A stretch of DNA of 64,000 bases from Hermatobates lingyangjiaoensis (Eukaryota > Arthropoda > Insecta > Hemiptera > Hermatobatidae). A program made the position numbers and the translations under genes. Positions 38,615-49,224 of this stretch are shown here, piece by piece (the first letter of the stretch is position 1; each line of letters starts with the position of its first letter). Below the pieces are notes generated by a model. That model ran no database searches, was not told the DNA's origin, and was given only the letters and a program-made list of their open reading frames with translations. Where the stretch lies: assembly GCA_026182355.1 (NCBI GenBank), contig JAPFBL010000259.1:266501-330500 (forward strand). Direction: 5' to 3'.

Positions 38615-40070
38615 AATAACGTATTTAATGCTTATAGAACTATTGGTCTCGACTGGTTGTCTATAATAAATTTCTATAAGACAACAGTTTAAGTGAAACA
38701 TTTTGTTATTTTCTTCAATATTAGAAAATGTTTGTAATAATGAAGTGTAATTCATATTGAAGTACTTCAATATAGCAAAATTAGAGTCTTTTTATTAATT
38801 AGAATGGTTTAATACTTTAATTTTAATATTATTTAATGGCTTACTTAATTTGTTATTAATTTCTATAAGGTTTAAGTGAAATATTTAGTTATTTTCTTCA
38901 GTATTAGAAAATGTTTCTAAAATTGAAGTGTAATTCGTATTAAAGTACTTCAGACTGAGTATACTATAGATTCGTATTAATTTTACTATAGAGCAAAATA
39001 AAAGTATTTTTATTAATTTGAATTGGTGTTTGTTTATTCAAGAAGTTTTTAGATTTGGAGTTGAAGAGTTCTTTATAATCGTATTTTCAAACTGCAAGAC
39101 CGAAAGCACATGCATATGAGCATTCATTTTCAATAGAGTCCCATTTATATGAATGACATAAAACAGAATTTTTAATTTTCTCCATACATATAATTTATGT
39201 TAGAAAAGCGAATGGAAGAAGAAGAGACTTCAAGAAATGTGGTGTACTTGTCTAAAGTAATGTCGATTGTTTCACCATGACATGAACATGATCCAGTGAC
39301 TTCTTCAAAATCATGAATTAAAATTCCCTTGGTTGCTTTCTATTTCTAAATCTTTCCAAACGCATCTGAGATGGCCTCAGTCTGATAATAACTGTAGGTG
39401 TTGATGGAAATCCATAATAAAATCAAATGAACCAACCTTAATTAAACATTTAGTATAATTAAGAAAGGCGGTTAGATAACGATAAACGCCCCAGACCGAG
39501 AGACGTCAGCTATTTGTGTATCTTCAATCGGCAAGTCTCTTTTTAGTCACATAACCGCCATATACTTTCTATTTTCAGGATTTCTTTTCAGATTTCAACG
39601 CCTCCAGAAGACGGAAACAGTCTGATGTTGTTATCTAATTGTTTCAATATTATCGAATCTGACTCAGACAAGACTATTTTTAACTTTACGTCACACGTCG
39701 ATTAAAATTATCAAACTCTATATTTTCAATCTTACTAAAAGTAAAAAAAAAATAAAAATTTATTTTTTGTTATATATAATTTATATTCAATATTAGGATA
39801 ATACAATTACTTCAATGATATGCAAATTCATAGAAATGAATAAAAAAAAAGTTAAAGATATTGCAATGGAAATATAACTTAAGAATATCTTCTATTTTCA
39901 TTGTGAGAACTACTTTCAAACGGAAAACTCCCACTTCTGATGTACTTTTAAACAATAAGAACATACGATACGATAAAATATATACAAATAAATATGAATT
40001 AATTCAAAATATGAAACGATCGGTTAGGACAAGATATCAAATGATTATTAGATAAGAACAAGTACACAAC
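38615..40070. other. Unassigned AT-rich DNA
   Basis: Two similar segments (38650-38780 and 38860-38960; TTATTTTCTTCAATATTAG, AAATGTTTGTAATAATGAAG) form a diverged direct repeat. No gene recognised. Confidence 0.45.
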
Positions 40071-40077
40071 TCACTTC

Positions 40078-40102
40078 AATATTTCGACCTCGTCGTCATC
40101 AG
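40078..40102 (-). ncRNA. Hammerhead motif, family D (ATAT class)
   Basis: Minus strand: CTGATGA, extra C, stem II GAC/GTC with loop GAG, GAAATATT. Helix I: TC/GA adjacent to the core, internal loop, then CTCA/TGAG. Confidence 0.65.
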
Positions 40103-40147
40103 GAGAATGAGAAGAAGCAGAGTTTATTATTACTGTTTGCCAACCAG

Positions 40148-40172
40148 CTGATGATGACAAGGTCGAAATATT
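40148..40172 (+). ncRNA. Hammerhead motif, family D (ATAT class)
   Basis: CTGATGA, extra T, stem II GAC/GTC with loop AAG, GAAATATT. Helix I is not evident (AG upstream, AA downstream). Confidence 0.55.
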
Positions 40173-40379
40173 AAAGTAAGCTTCTTACGTGTTCTATTTT
40201 TTTAATCGTATGTTAAATATCCATAAAATATGATAACAATATTCAAATGATTTATATTTGAAAATTTTAGTTTATTGTTTAACTCAGCAGAAGGAATAGG
40301 AAAGTTCTGTTTCTTACAAGAATGAAATAGATTTTGTTTTAGTACAAGGAGTACTTAACGCGTTTTTCAGAAAATAAGA

Positions 40380-41000
40380 CATCCCTAGAAAATTAGCTCT
40401 ACCCTGATTTTGAGACTTTTTACAATATAAGTCCTCTCCCAAAAATAATCCCTAGTTAAAATAATGTGAAAAAGATAATTCGTTAAAGAATAATGTGGAA
40501 TTTAGTAGGTATCTCTGTTTGCCCTAATATATCAGAGAATTGTTTGAAACAAAATATTCTGAAAAATTTCTTGTTTACCTGTACGGTTCGTTTCATCCAA
40601 TACAAAGACACGTGTCAAAATTAATTCCTAGAATATATAAAGTAGAATTTACCTTAAAAGTTGCCCTAATGTTTCAGACAATCGTTTGAATCAAAATATT
40701 CTGAAAAATTCCTTGTTTACCTGTACAGTTCGTTTCATGCAATACAAAGACACGTGGCAAAATTAATTCCTAGAATATACTAAATTAAGTAGAATTTACC
40801 TTATAAGTATAACAGAAGGCAGCAGTCTACATAGAGTGACGGTGCAGGTACAACGTTCGTGCATTCCAGTTTTATAAGTCTAATTATTACCTATTACTTA
40901 TTGTACTAGAAGCCATTCCCCGAAAATAAGCCCTAACACGTATTTTGGACCTAAAAATAAAGTAAAACAGTGTCTTATTTTCGGAAAAAGACTATTTTCG
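40380..41000. repeat. Tandem pair of about 145-bp segments inside an unclassified element
   Basis: Two direct copies (about 40515-40660 and 40661-40805) share CAAAATATTCTGAAAAATT, TTGTTTACCTGTAC, TTCGTTTCAT and CAATACAAAGACACGTG. Outer sequences (AGAAAATAAGACATCCC left, TCTTATTTTCGGAAAAAG right, GAAAATAAGCCCTAAC) look like ends of a non-autonomous DNA transposon; family not determined. Confidence 0.55.
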
Positions 41001-41344
41001 GAGTACAGAATGCGGGGTAAATAGACTGCAGGGGTCATTCAGGGGGACAGAGTCAGCAGAATATCATAGAGGCAATACATGACACCACCTTCAATTAACA
41101 AATTCACTATTAAAAAGTATCAGCTAGATTCAAAATTCCATTCTCTTTTCATCCTTGTGGTTATTTTCTCCATTTTATCTCACTTTTCCCCATCTCTCAC
41201 TCTCTTTACCCTATATCTGCACTCTTTTTTTTTCTCTTGGGAAATTAAAAGTTAGATATTTCATTATGGATGTTCGCTTTAACTAAAGTCAAGCTACCTG
41301 CTGGAAAGAAATAGTTAACTCACGTGCTAAGCAACCAGTTATTG

Positions 41345-41578
41345 TCTGACTTTACTCATAATTAGAGATTAAAAGAAATACTAAGTATACACATGTAAAA
41401 AACAACGCGTTTCGAACACTTAGTGTTCATCATCAGGTTACATCTGCCTCAGTCAACATCACCTGACTGAGGGAGTGTAACCTGACGATGAACACTAAGT
41501 AGTCTTAAAATCTTTGCTTTTGTCTGAAGACAAAGAGTTTTTTTTTTCCACTAATCATAAACAAATAGTTGACTTAAC
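41345..41578. mobile_element. PLE family B palindrome
   Basis: Left hammerhead (-) 41404-41436 intact; right (+) starts CTGACGA at 41482 with GAACACTAAG, but helix III is lost (TAGTCTTAAAATC). Ends CATAATTAGAG and CACTAATCATAA are inverse-like. The centre reads CCTCAGTCAAC...CTGACTGAGG, itself palindromic. Confidence 0.7.
41404..41436 (-). ncRNA. Hammerhead motif, family B (ACGCGT class), best copy
   Basis: Minus strand: CTGATGA, extra T, stem II GAACAC/GTGTTC (6 bp) with loop TAA, GAA, palindrome ACGCGT, cleavage base T. Helix I: ATGTAAC upstream pairs with GTT-TTTT-ACAT downstream (7 bp with a 4-base bulge). All conserved positions present. Confidence 0.75.
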
Positions 41579-41629
41579 AAAAATACTATCAATGATCAAA
41601 CCACAATATGAAAAGGGGAAAACAAGACT

Positions 41630-41664
41630 AAGATCTTTCAACGGTAACAAGCAGTCTTCGTCAG
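41630..41664 (-). ncRNA. Hammerhead motif, family A, one stem II mismatch
   Basis: Minus strand: CTGACGA, extra A, stem II GACTG/CCGTT (one mismatch relative to GACCG/CGGTT), GAA, AGATCT, T; helix I GACT/AGTC. It lies at the 3' end of the endonuclease-bearing PLE. Confidence 0.6.
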
Positions 41665-41849
41665 AGTCAAAAACCCAACTGAAACACTAGATGCACGACA
41701 CATCTGATGAGGCTTTGAGAAGAGTGGGGGGGAAGAGTGGTATTTTAAAAGGGTAAAAGCACAGGAAAGGACTAATGTCCAGAAAGGGATGTTTGGGGAA
41801 ACAAAGGAGTACCGTAAAAAAGAGTAAAAAACTATCCGCTAGCTGTCAA

Positions 41850-42216
41850 CCCTCTTAGAAGAGGCTATTGCCCTCGTAACGAAAGTATCAAGTTTGAAGA
41901 GACCGTTACTAATGTTTATAATATTTGATCTATTAAATTTAATTAGGGACGATTCAATAATATTTCTTAACAACATTGATTTTTCATAGGTAATAAATTT
42001 AGCTCCCGTCCAATCAATATTATGATTTTAATTTTTCAAGAATAAGACACTACTTTTTTCCTGTCTACTTATGTTGTATTGGTGTTGTTTCACACGTGCC
42101 TTTAATGATTTACGAGTTTGATCAATATAAATTTTATGGCAATTTTTGCATCGAATTTTATAAATACCACCGGACTCCAATTCGCTGAGAGAGTTTTTTG
42201 TTAACATATTGCCCAC
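41850..42216 (-). pseudogene. GIY-YIG endonuclease domain of a Penelope-like element, frameshifted
   Basis: Minus strand first frame: SGGIYKIRCKNCHKIYIDQT, then RKSLKARVKQHQYNISRQ. This shows the GIY motif, the CxxC pair and HxxxxH-like spacing typical of PLE endonucleases, and the conserved Arg. YIG is YID. After KSSVLFLKN a stop/frameshift occurs; the next frame reads NHNIDWTGAKFITYEKSMLL, RNIIESSLIKFNRSN and ends SSKRVDS. The catalytic Glu is kept (IIESSL), unlike the 4.5-kb copy. The combined reading covers nearly the whole domain but is broken. Confidence 0.85.
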
Positions 42217-42279
42217 ATTGTGGTTTGATCATTGATTGTTATTTCACATGTTTATGTGAAATCTTTTTATAAAAATACT

Positions 42280-42840
42280 ATAAGAAGGTACTTTAGTAAG
42301 CCATTTCTAACTTTCTGGTAATACAAAACTATCGTGTTTTTCATAAAGCAAGATGATTACTTTTTTAGAAAACATCAAAGATTCCCGCAGAGACGTCTTG
42401 TCGTCTCCAATACCCGACAGACTGGCGTCGCTCATTCCCTCCAATTAAGTAACAATTTGGGACCTATCCAAGGAGGCTCTAATTCATATCTTGCACGATC
42501 TCTAGTCCAATCCAAATACCTAAGGCTATATCGCTTTTTAGTCACATTTGACAACAGAATAAGTGTCAAAAGAGATTTAGAAACACTCTAAATCTTTAAA
42601 TAACCAACTCTACATAATTATCAAAGGAATAGCCTAAAATTCAACCCATTCATGTAACTCCTTCCCATTTTAAATTACAACAACAAACAATTATCTTTTA
42701 TATTATGTAATTTATTATTTATTATCATTTATCATTTTATTCTTAATAAAATATGTAATATTTACATAAATACTGGAATGTTATAAAAACTAACAGGAAT
42801 AAACAGCAATAGTTGAATGATATTAAAGAAACCAAAAAAT
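42280..42840. other. Unassigned DNA
   Basis: An 85-codon frame at 42334-42591 (MFFIKQDDYFFRKHQRFPQR...) has no recognised motif. Confidence 0.35.
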
Positions 42841-42844
42841 AAAT

Positions 42845-43060
42845 TAAAGGAAAACCACACATCTACAATCTCTAATGTTTGGTTTCACTCGTCTTCAGCT
42901 GAGAAGAGGGATCATGAGTAAAGACAGAAGGCTTCAAAGATGCTGTCTAACTGTTGTTGATTCGATTGTTTTGCTCTCCTTCCCTGCTTTTGTACTTTAG
43001 GAAATCGTTGTAACCGAAAATCAAACTACATTCTGAGTTGTACTTCTTCTTTTATTTGAG
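42845..43060 (-). mobile_element. PLE-like fragment, family C, degenerate
   Basis: Minus strand near 42920-42870: CTTCTCAGCTGAAGACGAG, GAAACCAAACATTAGAGATT. Core CTGAAGA is present, but stem II and the GAAA box are disrupted. Confidence 0.4.
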
Positions 43061-43207
43061 TTCATTTTTAAAAGTAAAAATATTCCTTTTTTTATTTTCA
43101 CCTTCATCATATCCAAAAGCATCAATATTTTGATGTGTTGCTTTGACTTTCTTTGAAAACAATTTGTTAATCACTAACTATTGTAATTTATGTTTCGAAG
43201 TATTTTT

Positions 43208-43460
43208 CTCATATTGTAGGGTAAAAAGCTAATGAAAAGGTCTCCACATATAAAAATTTGATAGTATAAGCAATGCGTTTCAAACACGTAGTGTTCTTCC
43301 TCAGGCATGAACTAAAAAATACAATGACACCAGAGAGTTACAGAGAGACACCTACGTGTTCGAAACGCGTTGTTTATCCCATTAAATTTTCATATGTGGA
43401 GACCATTTCATTAGCTTTTTACCCTACAATGGGTAAATACCACATAATAACTGGTTGCAC
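43208..43460. mobile_element. PLE family B palindrome
   Basis: Ends TTGTAGGGTAAAAAGC...GGTCTCCACATAT and ATATGTGGAGACC...GCTTTTTACCCTACAA are inverted. The left hammerhead (-) 43273-43304 has core CTGAGGA and stem II GAACAC/GTGTTT but ACGCAT in place of ACGCGT. The right half keeps CTACGTGTTCGAAACGCGTT without a CTGANGA core. This copy reveals the true ends of family B. Confidence 0.7.
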
Positions 43461-43464
43461 TACG

Positions 43465-44530
43465 TTAGAATTTTTCTCATATATCTGATCAAGTGCGCTT
43501 GTCTGCATCACGTCTTTCCCCATAATCTTTACATAACATTAGTACTATTCTTCAAATGTTATATTTTAGACTCTTCTATACGAAAAAAAAACAGTCAGTA
43601 TTATAATATAAGTGCGTTCAAATCATTAAATTTATCTTTTAAACATTAGCTCTGAAAGTTTAATTTCAACCAAAAAACTGGCCCCACCTCTATCAATAAA
43701 TTATTACATTTATTCATGGATACTATTTATAATCCTAAGTGAGTTGAACAGTAACATTGATTGATTAGAGAAGTATTGTTTTTCTATATGGCAAACATTT
43801 ATTTCAATATATCCCTTCTAACAATAGGTTAAAGACTTCATTTCAGCTAAAACATAAATTCCAACTTTGTGATATAGATTTTAGTCTCTCAAGTTAAACA
43901 CGCTCTACATTTATTTAAATTAATACGACTATTCATTGTTGTAATAAAAAGATACATTTGATTCGATAAATGTCATTAGTTTCAGAGTAATAACGTTTAT
44001 CTATTTAGTGAATTAAAATTACAAAAATCTATTTTACCAGCAGATTATATTACTTGTAGGTTATATTTTATTTTTTCTAGTAGGTTATTAACAAATCTTT
44101 TATTAAAAGATTACAAATCATGTTAACGGCATTAGCCAAGTTAATGTACTTGGCGGTATTAAATACGGAAGTTATGCAACAGTGAACATGGTTAACAATT
44201 GGAAGGAAAGCATCATGGGTCGTTAGCAGACATGTCATATGACTCGGTAATGGGTACATAAGGCACACTTAAAAGGTGTTAACCCATGTAAGAGTGCAAT
44301 AGGGTAGTAATGGAGTGATTAAGCGCCTCTAATAGCCTCTAACACTCAACTCCGACTTTCAGCCTTCACGAGGCTACCCTGTTAACCTGCTATATGCAGG
44401 GACAAACGAAAGAGGAGGAGAAGGTGATCAGGGGCTGGGCCTGACCACCTTCGTTTCACAGCCTTCCTAATCCCCAAATATCCTTCTCTTATCCCAGCCC
44501 CAATCTAAGGTTTTATGCGATCTGTACCGA
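43465..44530. other. Unassigned AT-rich DNA
   Basis: No feature recognised. 44280-44530 is GC-richer and may be 5' debris of the LINE remnant that follows. Confidence 0.4.
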
Positions 44531-44537
44531 AGGATGG

Positions 44538-44994
44538 ATGATACAGGGGTTACTGTATTATGAACGAAACCTCAAGGATACCAGGCGACTCCCTTGTGTA
44601 AATAGCCTCTGGTATGCGGTGCTCTGCCGGAGTGGACAAAATACCACCGATAGAGGTACAGGGATTTTCACCTCTATGATACTAAAGAGAAGGAAGTCCG
44701 GAGACCATCCTTCGCGCAGGGCTCCAAAAGCACTAACTAGTGGGAGCCAACCTCCCACAAGTGCAACTAAGGACACGAAGAAGACCCTCCCTAAGAAGGA
44801 GAAAGGAAGTTACTTTCTTTGAACCGTAGGGAGCCTGAATAAACATTATCAATGATGGTTTATGCAGATTCTGCAAAGAAGAGGAAGAAACACCATTGCA
44901 CCTGCTGACTGACTGTAAGACAACTTTGCTACACAGAGATAGGTGCTTCGGGACACTCAACAAAACCATAGAAAAACTTGTATCGCTGGAATAA
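44538..44994 (+). pseudogene. LINE remnant with C-terminal zinc-knuckle tail
   Basis: The recognisable part is 44848-44994: INDGLCRFCKEEEETPLHL, LTDCKTTLLHRDRCFG, ending at a stop. The C-x-x-C-x-E-E-E-E-T-P-x-H-L-L-x-x-C pattern is the standard tail of jockey/R1-like LINE polyproteins. A neighbouring frame supplies GSLNKHYQ just before it, implying a frameshift. The upstream 94-codon frame (44538-44822) is not recognised. Confidence 0.7.
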
Positions 44995-44999
44995 GCAAA

Positions 45000-46365
45000 A
45001 GTGCTGAGCTTTGAGCTTCTTGGAGGTGTTGAAGCCAACTGCTGGGATACTTTAGTAAAGAAGAGTGGAAGTACAAAAGTTCTTTTTTTTTTAAGACGCA
45101 GTGCTGCAGTCACCCTCAAATAATAATAAGTGTGCAATGGTGATGCACATTTGTAGGATTGGAAACATGTATGCTGCCTTTATGTTACAACAAAGGTATT
45201 GAAATAAAGAAAGGTTACTTCGACTGAGATTAGTATAATGGTTTGTTAGATGACATCCTCCTCAGACTTGTTGTACAGTTAATATCAATTTTTTTGCTAG
45301 ATTCAGTGGTAGAATTTTGTTAAGGAGGATGATCAACTATGACAACTACAACAACAACCGTATAATATGACTGATGAGCTCTAACACTCTTTGGTGTTGA
45401 CGTGAAGATACATGCTACCCAGAGTCAAAAGGTCTTTCATTGGGATGAGAAAGCATAGGTGATACGATCTGATCATTTCAAAACCAAATTAAACGACAAA
45501 ATGCTTTTTTGCTGATGTATGAGATAAGAAGTGCCGTTCTTTTAAATTAACGTCAAAAAAGAAGCAAATGAAGTTTAGAAAAGCACGAAGAAGTTGTTAT
45601 TACAAAGGAGTCCAGTGTCCAATCAAGAAGTCTTTTGTTAAACCTGGCAGACGCTAATAGAGTTATGGCCCCTGAGGGCGTCTGAAGGTTCATCTGCTCA
45701 CCGCTGAACAATGCATCTCGCAAATTACTACTCCTTCCCAGGCTACTGCAATATTTCAAATAATCAATGTCACGCCATTCTCTATCAGCGCTCTTTGTCT
45801 TTAGTTTAAATTAAAAATAAATTAAACCAACTCAAGACGACATAAAAAACTATAACAACTCTACATTTTATGAAGTAAAAACATTGTATTCAAAAATTAT
45901 ATTATAAATTTGAAACAATAAGTCAATTTAGAGTAAGTAACTTTTTTTTATCATTCACTCCAATCCAAAAGAATTAGCATATTTTGAAATAAAATTTAAA
46001 TGGGATGCTAGTTGTTCAATTGGTGGAACAGTTGAAAAGTCAAATTCATTTTGTCCTCAATGTCAAGGAATGAAAAAGAAAAAGAAAAAGACTGATGTTT
46101 TAATAGATGGAAAACGTGAGAATTTGCAAATCGCGTTGAATTATTACCATCCGCTGTTTCCTTTCTGATCTCATCCCTGAGTTCTCTTCTCAGCCCCTTT
46201 TGCATGAACCAGTAACAAGGAAACATTCTCTTGGTTCACTAACTGCTGTTCATTTCGTCAACCTTATTAAGGACATTTATCTCAATATTAACCATAAGTT
46301 CAATCTGTTGAATTCAACTGACTTTCTTCAATTTCTTTCAAGAATCTTACACAATCAATAACTGT
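45000..46365. other. Unassigned DNA
   Basis: No feature recognised. It contains a short lysine-codon-rich run near 46070-46090. Confidence 0.4.
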
Positions 46366-46398
46366 TCAAAGCACAATACGAAAAAGGAAAACAAGACT

Positions 46399-46433
46399 AA
46401 GATCTTTCAACCGTAACAAGCAGTCTTCGTCAG
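46399..46433 (-). ncRNA. Hammerhead motif, family A
   Basis: Minus strand: CTGACGA, extra A, stem II GACTG/CGGTT (T-G wobble at one step), GAA, AGATCT, T; helix I GACT/AGTC. All core positions are present. Confidence 0.65.
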
Positions 46434-46464
46434 AGTCAAAAACCCAAGAGTTGGGTTTTTGACT

Positions 46465-46499
46465 CTGACGAAGACCGCTTGTTACGGTTGAAAGTTCTT
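46465..46499 (+). ncRNA. Hammerhead-like motif, family A, helix III broken
   Basis: CTGACGA, stem II GACCG/CGGTT and helix I GACT/AGTC intact, but GAAAGTTCTT replaces GAAAGATCTT, so the palindrome is lost. Confidence 0.5.
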
Positions 46500-46729
46500 A
46501 GTCTTGTTTCCCTTTTCGTTTTGTGGTTTGATCATTGATTGTTATTTCACGTGTTTATGTGAAATCTTTTTACTAACAATAAGATAAGCTTCTCTCTGAA
46601 AGCATAAGATGTAATAAAATCAATTTTCCTGAGACCCACTCCTCAGATCTGTTGTAGACTTTACTCCCGAATTTGATACTAAAAACTCTGTGACTGGGCG
46701 GAATATAACAAAGTCAAACATCCTTGCAT

Positions 46730-47065
46730 AATTAATATACTATAATTACAATAATTTACAAGAAAAATTCTGTTTTCTTCATTGTAGTAGATATGTTGAT
46801 GATTCCTTCCTAATCGTAAACAATGTTAAATGAGAAGAAATAGATATGAATAACTATGTCAATTCCTTAAACAATAAAGTCAATTTCACAAAGGAAGTAG
46901 AAAAGTAAAATAAGTTAAATTAAACGAATTTCAACAACAGATAAAATAAAAAATAAACTGAATTTCAAAATATATGTAAAACAGGCCACGGTAGTTATAA
47001 ACCCATATAATAATTCACTTTTTGTTAAAAATGTGATCTGAAACGGGAAAATAAAGTTCAATGTT
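46730..47065 (+). pseudogene. Penelope-like reverse transcriptase fragment with YVDD
   Basis: The frame reads CFLHCSRYVDDSFLIVNNVK, a stop, then EEIDMNNYVNSLNNKVNFTK. The catalytic YVDD lies at 46792-46803. Further on, in another frame, KNKLNFKIYVKQATVVINPY then NNSLFVKNVI occurs. The order R-Y-V-D-D, then L-N-x-K-I/V-x-F-T-x-E, then the F-x-x-Y-x-K-x-T...L..K..V-I block is that of Penelope-like polymerases. Stops and frameshifts show decay. It lies between a family A palindrome and a family C palindrome. Confidence 0.8.
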
Positions 47066-47079
47066 GATAAAAAAAAATT

Positions 47080-47290
47080 AGAAATTAAAAAACACACTTA
47101 CAGTCTCTAATTTTCGGTTTGAACCGTCTTGAGGAGAGATAACAGAGGGAAACCAAGCGCACTGGTACAGAGACGGTTGAATCTGGGTCTCTCTCCCTCT
47201 GTGCGCTTGGTTTCGATTCTTATCTCTTCACAAGACGGTTCAAACCATAAATTGAAAACTCTAAGTGTGCGTTTTTAATTTTTGTGTTTC
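47080..47290. mobile_element. PLE family C palindrome with hammerhead-like motifs at both ends
   Basis: Arms: AAAACACACTTACAGTCTC, GGTTTGAACCGTCTTGAGG, GAAACCAAGCGCAC against GTGCGCTTGGTTTCGATTC, CAAGACGGTTCAAACC and GTGTGCGTTTTTAATTTTTG. Motif (-) 47109-47133: CTCAAGA (core G to C), C, GGT/ACC, GAAAATTA, helix I CTCT/AGAG. The right copy reads CACAAGACGG...AACCATAAATT, also damaged. Confidence 0.65.
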
Positions 47291-47294
47291 TCTA

Positions 47295-47718
47295 TCTAAA
47301 TTAAACTAAATTATTGAAAATGTATACGACAAACAAAAATCAGTTAATCAATAAATGATGATAGTCTAATAACTTATTACGGGTTTGAAAACTTTCATAC
47401 AAGGATATATATGAGGAAAACGACATCTAATAATACTATGGTAATGCAGGCCTAACAACTAAGGTACTATAAAAATACAACTTACGGGAGGGCTTTCAAG
47501 CCAATGATTCAATGAAACAAACGACAGGAAAAATAACAGAATCTAAAACTAACAAATATGACACAATTGGAGAATATTAATTGAACTGTAAGGATTATAG
47601 CCACGAATATACAGAACAAATAGAAAACTAAGAAAACATTTAAAGGTCACTTTAAAATATCGTAATTCTTTTTTTCCCCCAACACAGTAACCCTGCATTG
47701 TGGGGGTGCGGGGTGGGG
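47295..47718. other. Unassigned AT-rich DNA
   Basis: Nothing recognised; a G-rich stretch (47700-47720) precedes the SINE. Confidence 0.5.
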
Positions 47719-47721
47719 GGG

Positions 47722-48050
47722 AGGTTAGCTCAGTGGTTAACATACTACTCGCCTCTGAACTGATAGGACCGGGTTTCGATCCCTACCTAGTCCTCGATTT
47801 ATTCACGTGGGAGGTGAATACATCTGAGCACGTCGTCCCTCGGAGAAGGACGTTAAACCGTCTGTCCCGAACCTGTACGATGTCAGGTACTATACATAAT
47901 GATCTCTACTCTAAATACACTTAAGTTAGGGAAAATTTAAGACTCTCACTGTAGAATCAATCTTCGTTGTGTGGTATCACAAAGGGCCAAATGCTCGGTC
48001 TACGTGTGTTCTCTTGTGGGCCTACCACTGCAACCTAACCTAACCTAACC
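47722..48050 (+). mobile_element. tRNA-derived SINE, full length
   Basis: A-box region GGTTAGCTCAGTGGTTAAC, CTACTCGCCTCTGAACTG, B-box GGTTTCGATCCC, body (CGATTTATTCACGTGGG, CACGTCGTCCCTCGGAG, TACGATGTCAGGTAC, CACTTAAGTTAGGG, TGTGGTATCACAAAGGGCC) and end (CTACGTGTGTTCTCTTGTGG, CAACCTAACCTAACCTAACC). One of the two most complete copies in the window. Confidence 0.9.
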
Positions 48051-48054
48051 CTGC

Positions 48055-48640
48055 ATCGTGACCGTATATTTACAATGTGCTCCCTTATAGCAAAGAAAAA
48101 ATACGGTAAATACATGACACTATATAAACCACTTCACTGAATACATTTATAATACATTTAGTATGAAAATACTATATTGATTGAGAATTTGGACAAATTA
48201 AGTCATATCAAAGAAAGGACATGAAGTTATAGACTTTATATAACATCACTAGTAAAATAGAAATATAAAAATACCATAATCTAATAATGAACAAATTAAC
48301 CATAATATGTGTATTTGATTTAAACCACTAAAAAAAGGAAAAGGCGACTGAGAGGGCTTTATGGACAGTAAAAGAAGTAAAAGAATGAAATTAGATAATG
48401 AAAGATTAATATAAAGTTTGAATAGTAATAACAAATAAAACGGAGGTAGCATAGATTTAGAAAATATTTTATAGGAGGTTATAAAAATCTATACTTTAAT
48501 GGATTTAGTTCAGTTCTATTTGAGGGTGAAGAAGGTGTGAAACCGGTTTAGCGACCTCACCACCAGCAGGCCAGACAAAGCGGTAACCCATCTCCTGATG
48601 GTAATATGACCATATCTCTGATACTCGCAGTATCCTTATA
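48055..48640. other. Unassigned DNA
   Basis: No feature recognised. Confidence 0.5.
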
Positions 48641-48644
48641 TCTA

Positions 48645-49220
48645 TGTAGGTATTCATCTAGTTCATCTATGATTCATCATATTCATCTATGAATATGATG
48701 GTATTCATCTATGATTCATCTATGGATATGATGGTATTCATCTAGTTCAGTGTTTCCCAAAGTGGGCGGTACCGTCCCCCTGGGGGCGGTGCTTTGATAT
48801 CGAGGGGCGGTAATACAATATGCTATGAAACAATACATCTATTGGATTCTAAATAAATATTCCATTAGAAATTTTTTAATTTAATTATTAAAATGTTACT
48901 GATTTGGTTATTTAGTCTAGGAATCTGATTAATTATTCAAGGGTGTTGAGTTATAGATTTATGGACCCAAGGGGGCGGTCACTCAAAAAATTTTGGGAAA
49001 CACTGACCTAATTCATCTATGATCTATGGTATTCATCTAGTACATGCGACGGCTAAAGGGCAAATCGTAAAAAGACAACCTGACTTGATTTAAAAACGAT
49101 ATGGCCTGAAAATGGCTTGGTGCGTATAAAGGTCAACACAGGTATTCATCTAGTACATCTATGATTCATCATATTAATCTATGAATACGATGATGGTATT
49201 CATCTATGAACAGTAAAACA
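48645..49220. repeat. GATTCATCTATG-type short tandem repeat, split by a hAT MITE
   Basis: Irregular copies of GGTATTCATCTATG and ATTCATCATATTCATC occur at 48645-48747 and 49013-49060, and again at 49140-49215, interrupted by the MITE and by unique sequence (49040-49140). Confidence 0.8.
48748..49005. mobile_element. hAT-type MITE, 258 bp
   Basis: The 5' end CAGTGTTTCCCAAAGTGGGC and 3' end TTTTGGGAAACACTG are inverted repeats of the classic hAT CAGTG(T/G)TTCCCAA form. Subterminal GGGGGCGGT blocks are also inverted. Eight-base flanks ATCTAGTT and ACCTAATT agree at six positions, consistent with a mutated 8-bp target duplication. No coding capacity. Confidence 0.85.
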
Positions 49221-49224
49221 TCTG

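Larger units (their letters stand above)
40060..40205. mobile_element. PLE family D palindrome with two outward-facing hammerheads
   Basis: The left end (ATAAGAACAAGTACACAAC) and right end (inverse-like TTACGTGTTCTATTTT) bracket motifs at 40078-40102 (-) and 40148-40172 (+). Confidence 0.7.
41588..42275 (-). mobile_element. Penelope-like element 3' segment, family A, with GIY-YIG endonuclease
   Basis: Minus strand order: inverted terminal segment (CACATAAACATGTGAAATAA), endonuclease (42216 to about 41850), 3' UTR, hammerhead, terminal segment. It has the same architecture as the copy at 4440-5108 in opposite orientation, and about equal length. Confidence 0.8.
46368..46578. mobile_element. 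PLE family A palindrome
   Basis: Inverted arms with hammerheads at 46399-46433 (-) and 46465-46499 (+), separated by GAGTCAAAAACCC and GGGTTTTTGACT around a short centre. The right end continues through GTGGTTTGATCATTGATTG to CACGTGTTTATGTGAAATC. Confidence 0.8.

Noticed and set aside
47722..47800. Functional tRNA gene
   Set aside because: A- and B-boxes are clear, but the stems do not pair as a cloverleaf and the sequence continues into the repeated SINE body.
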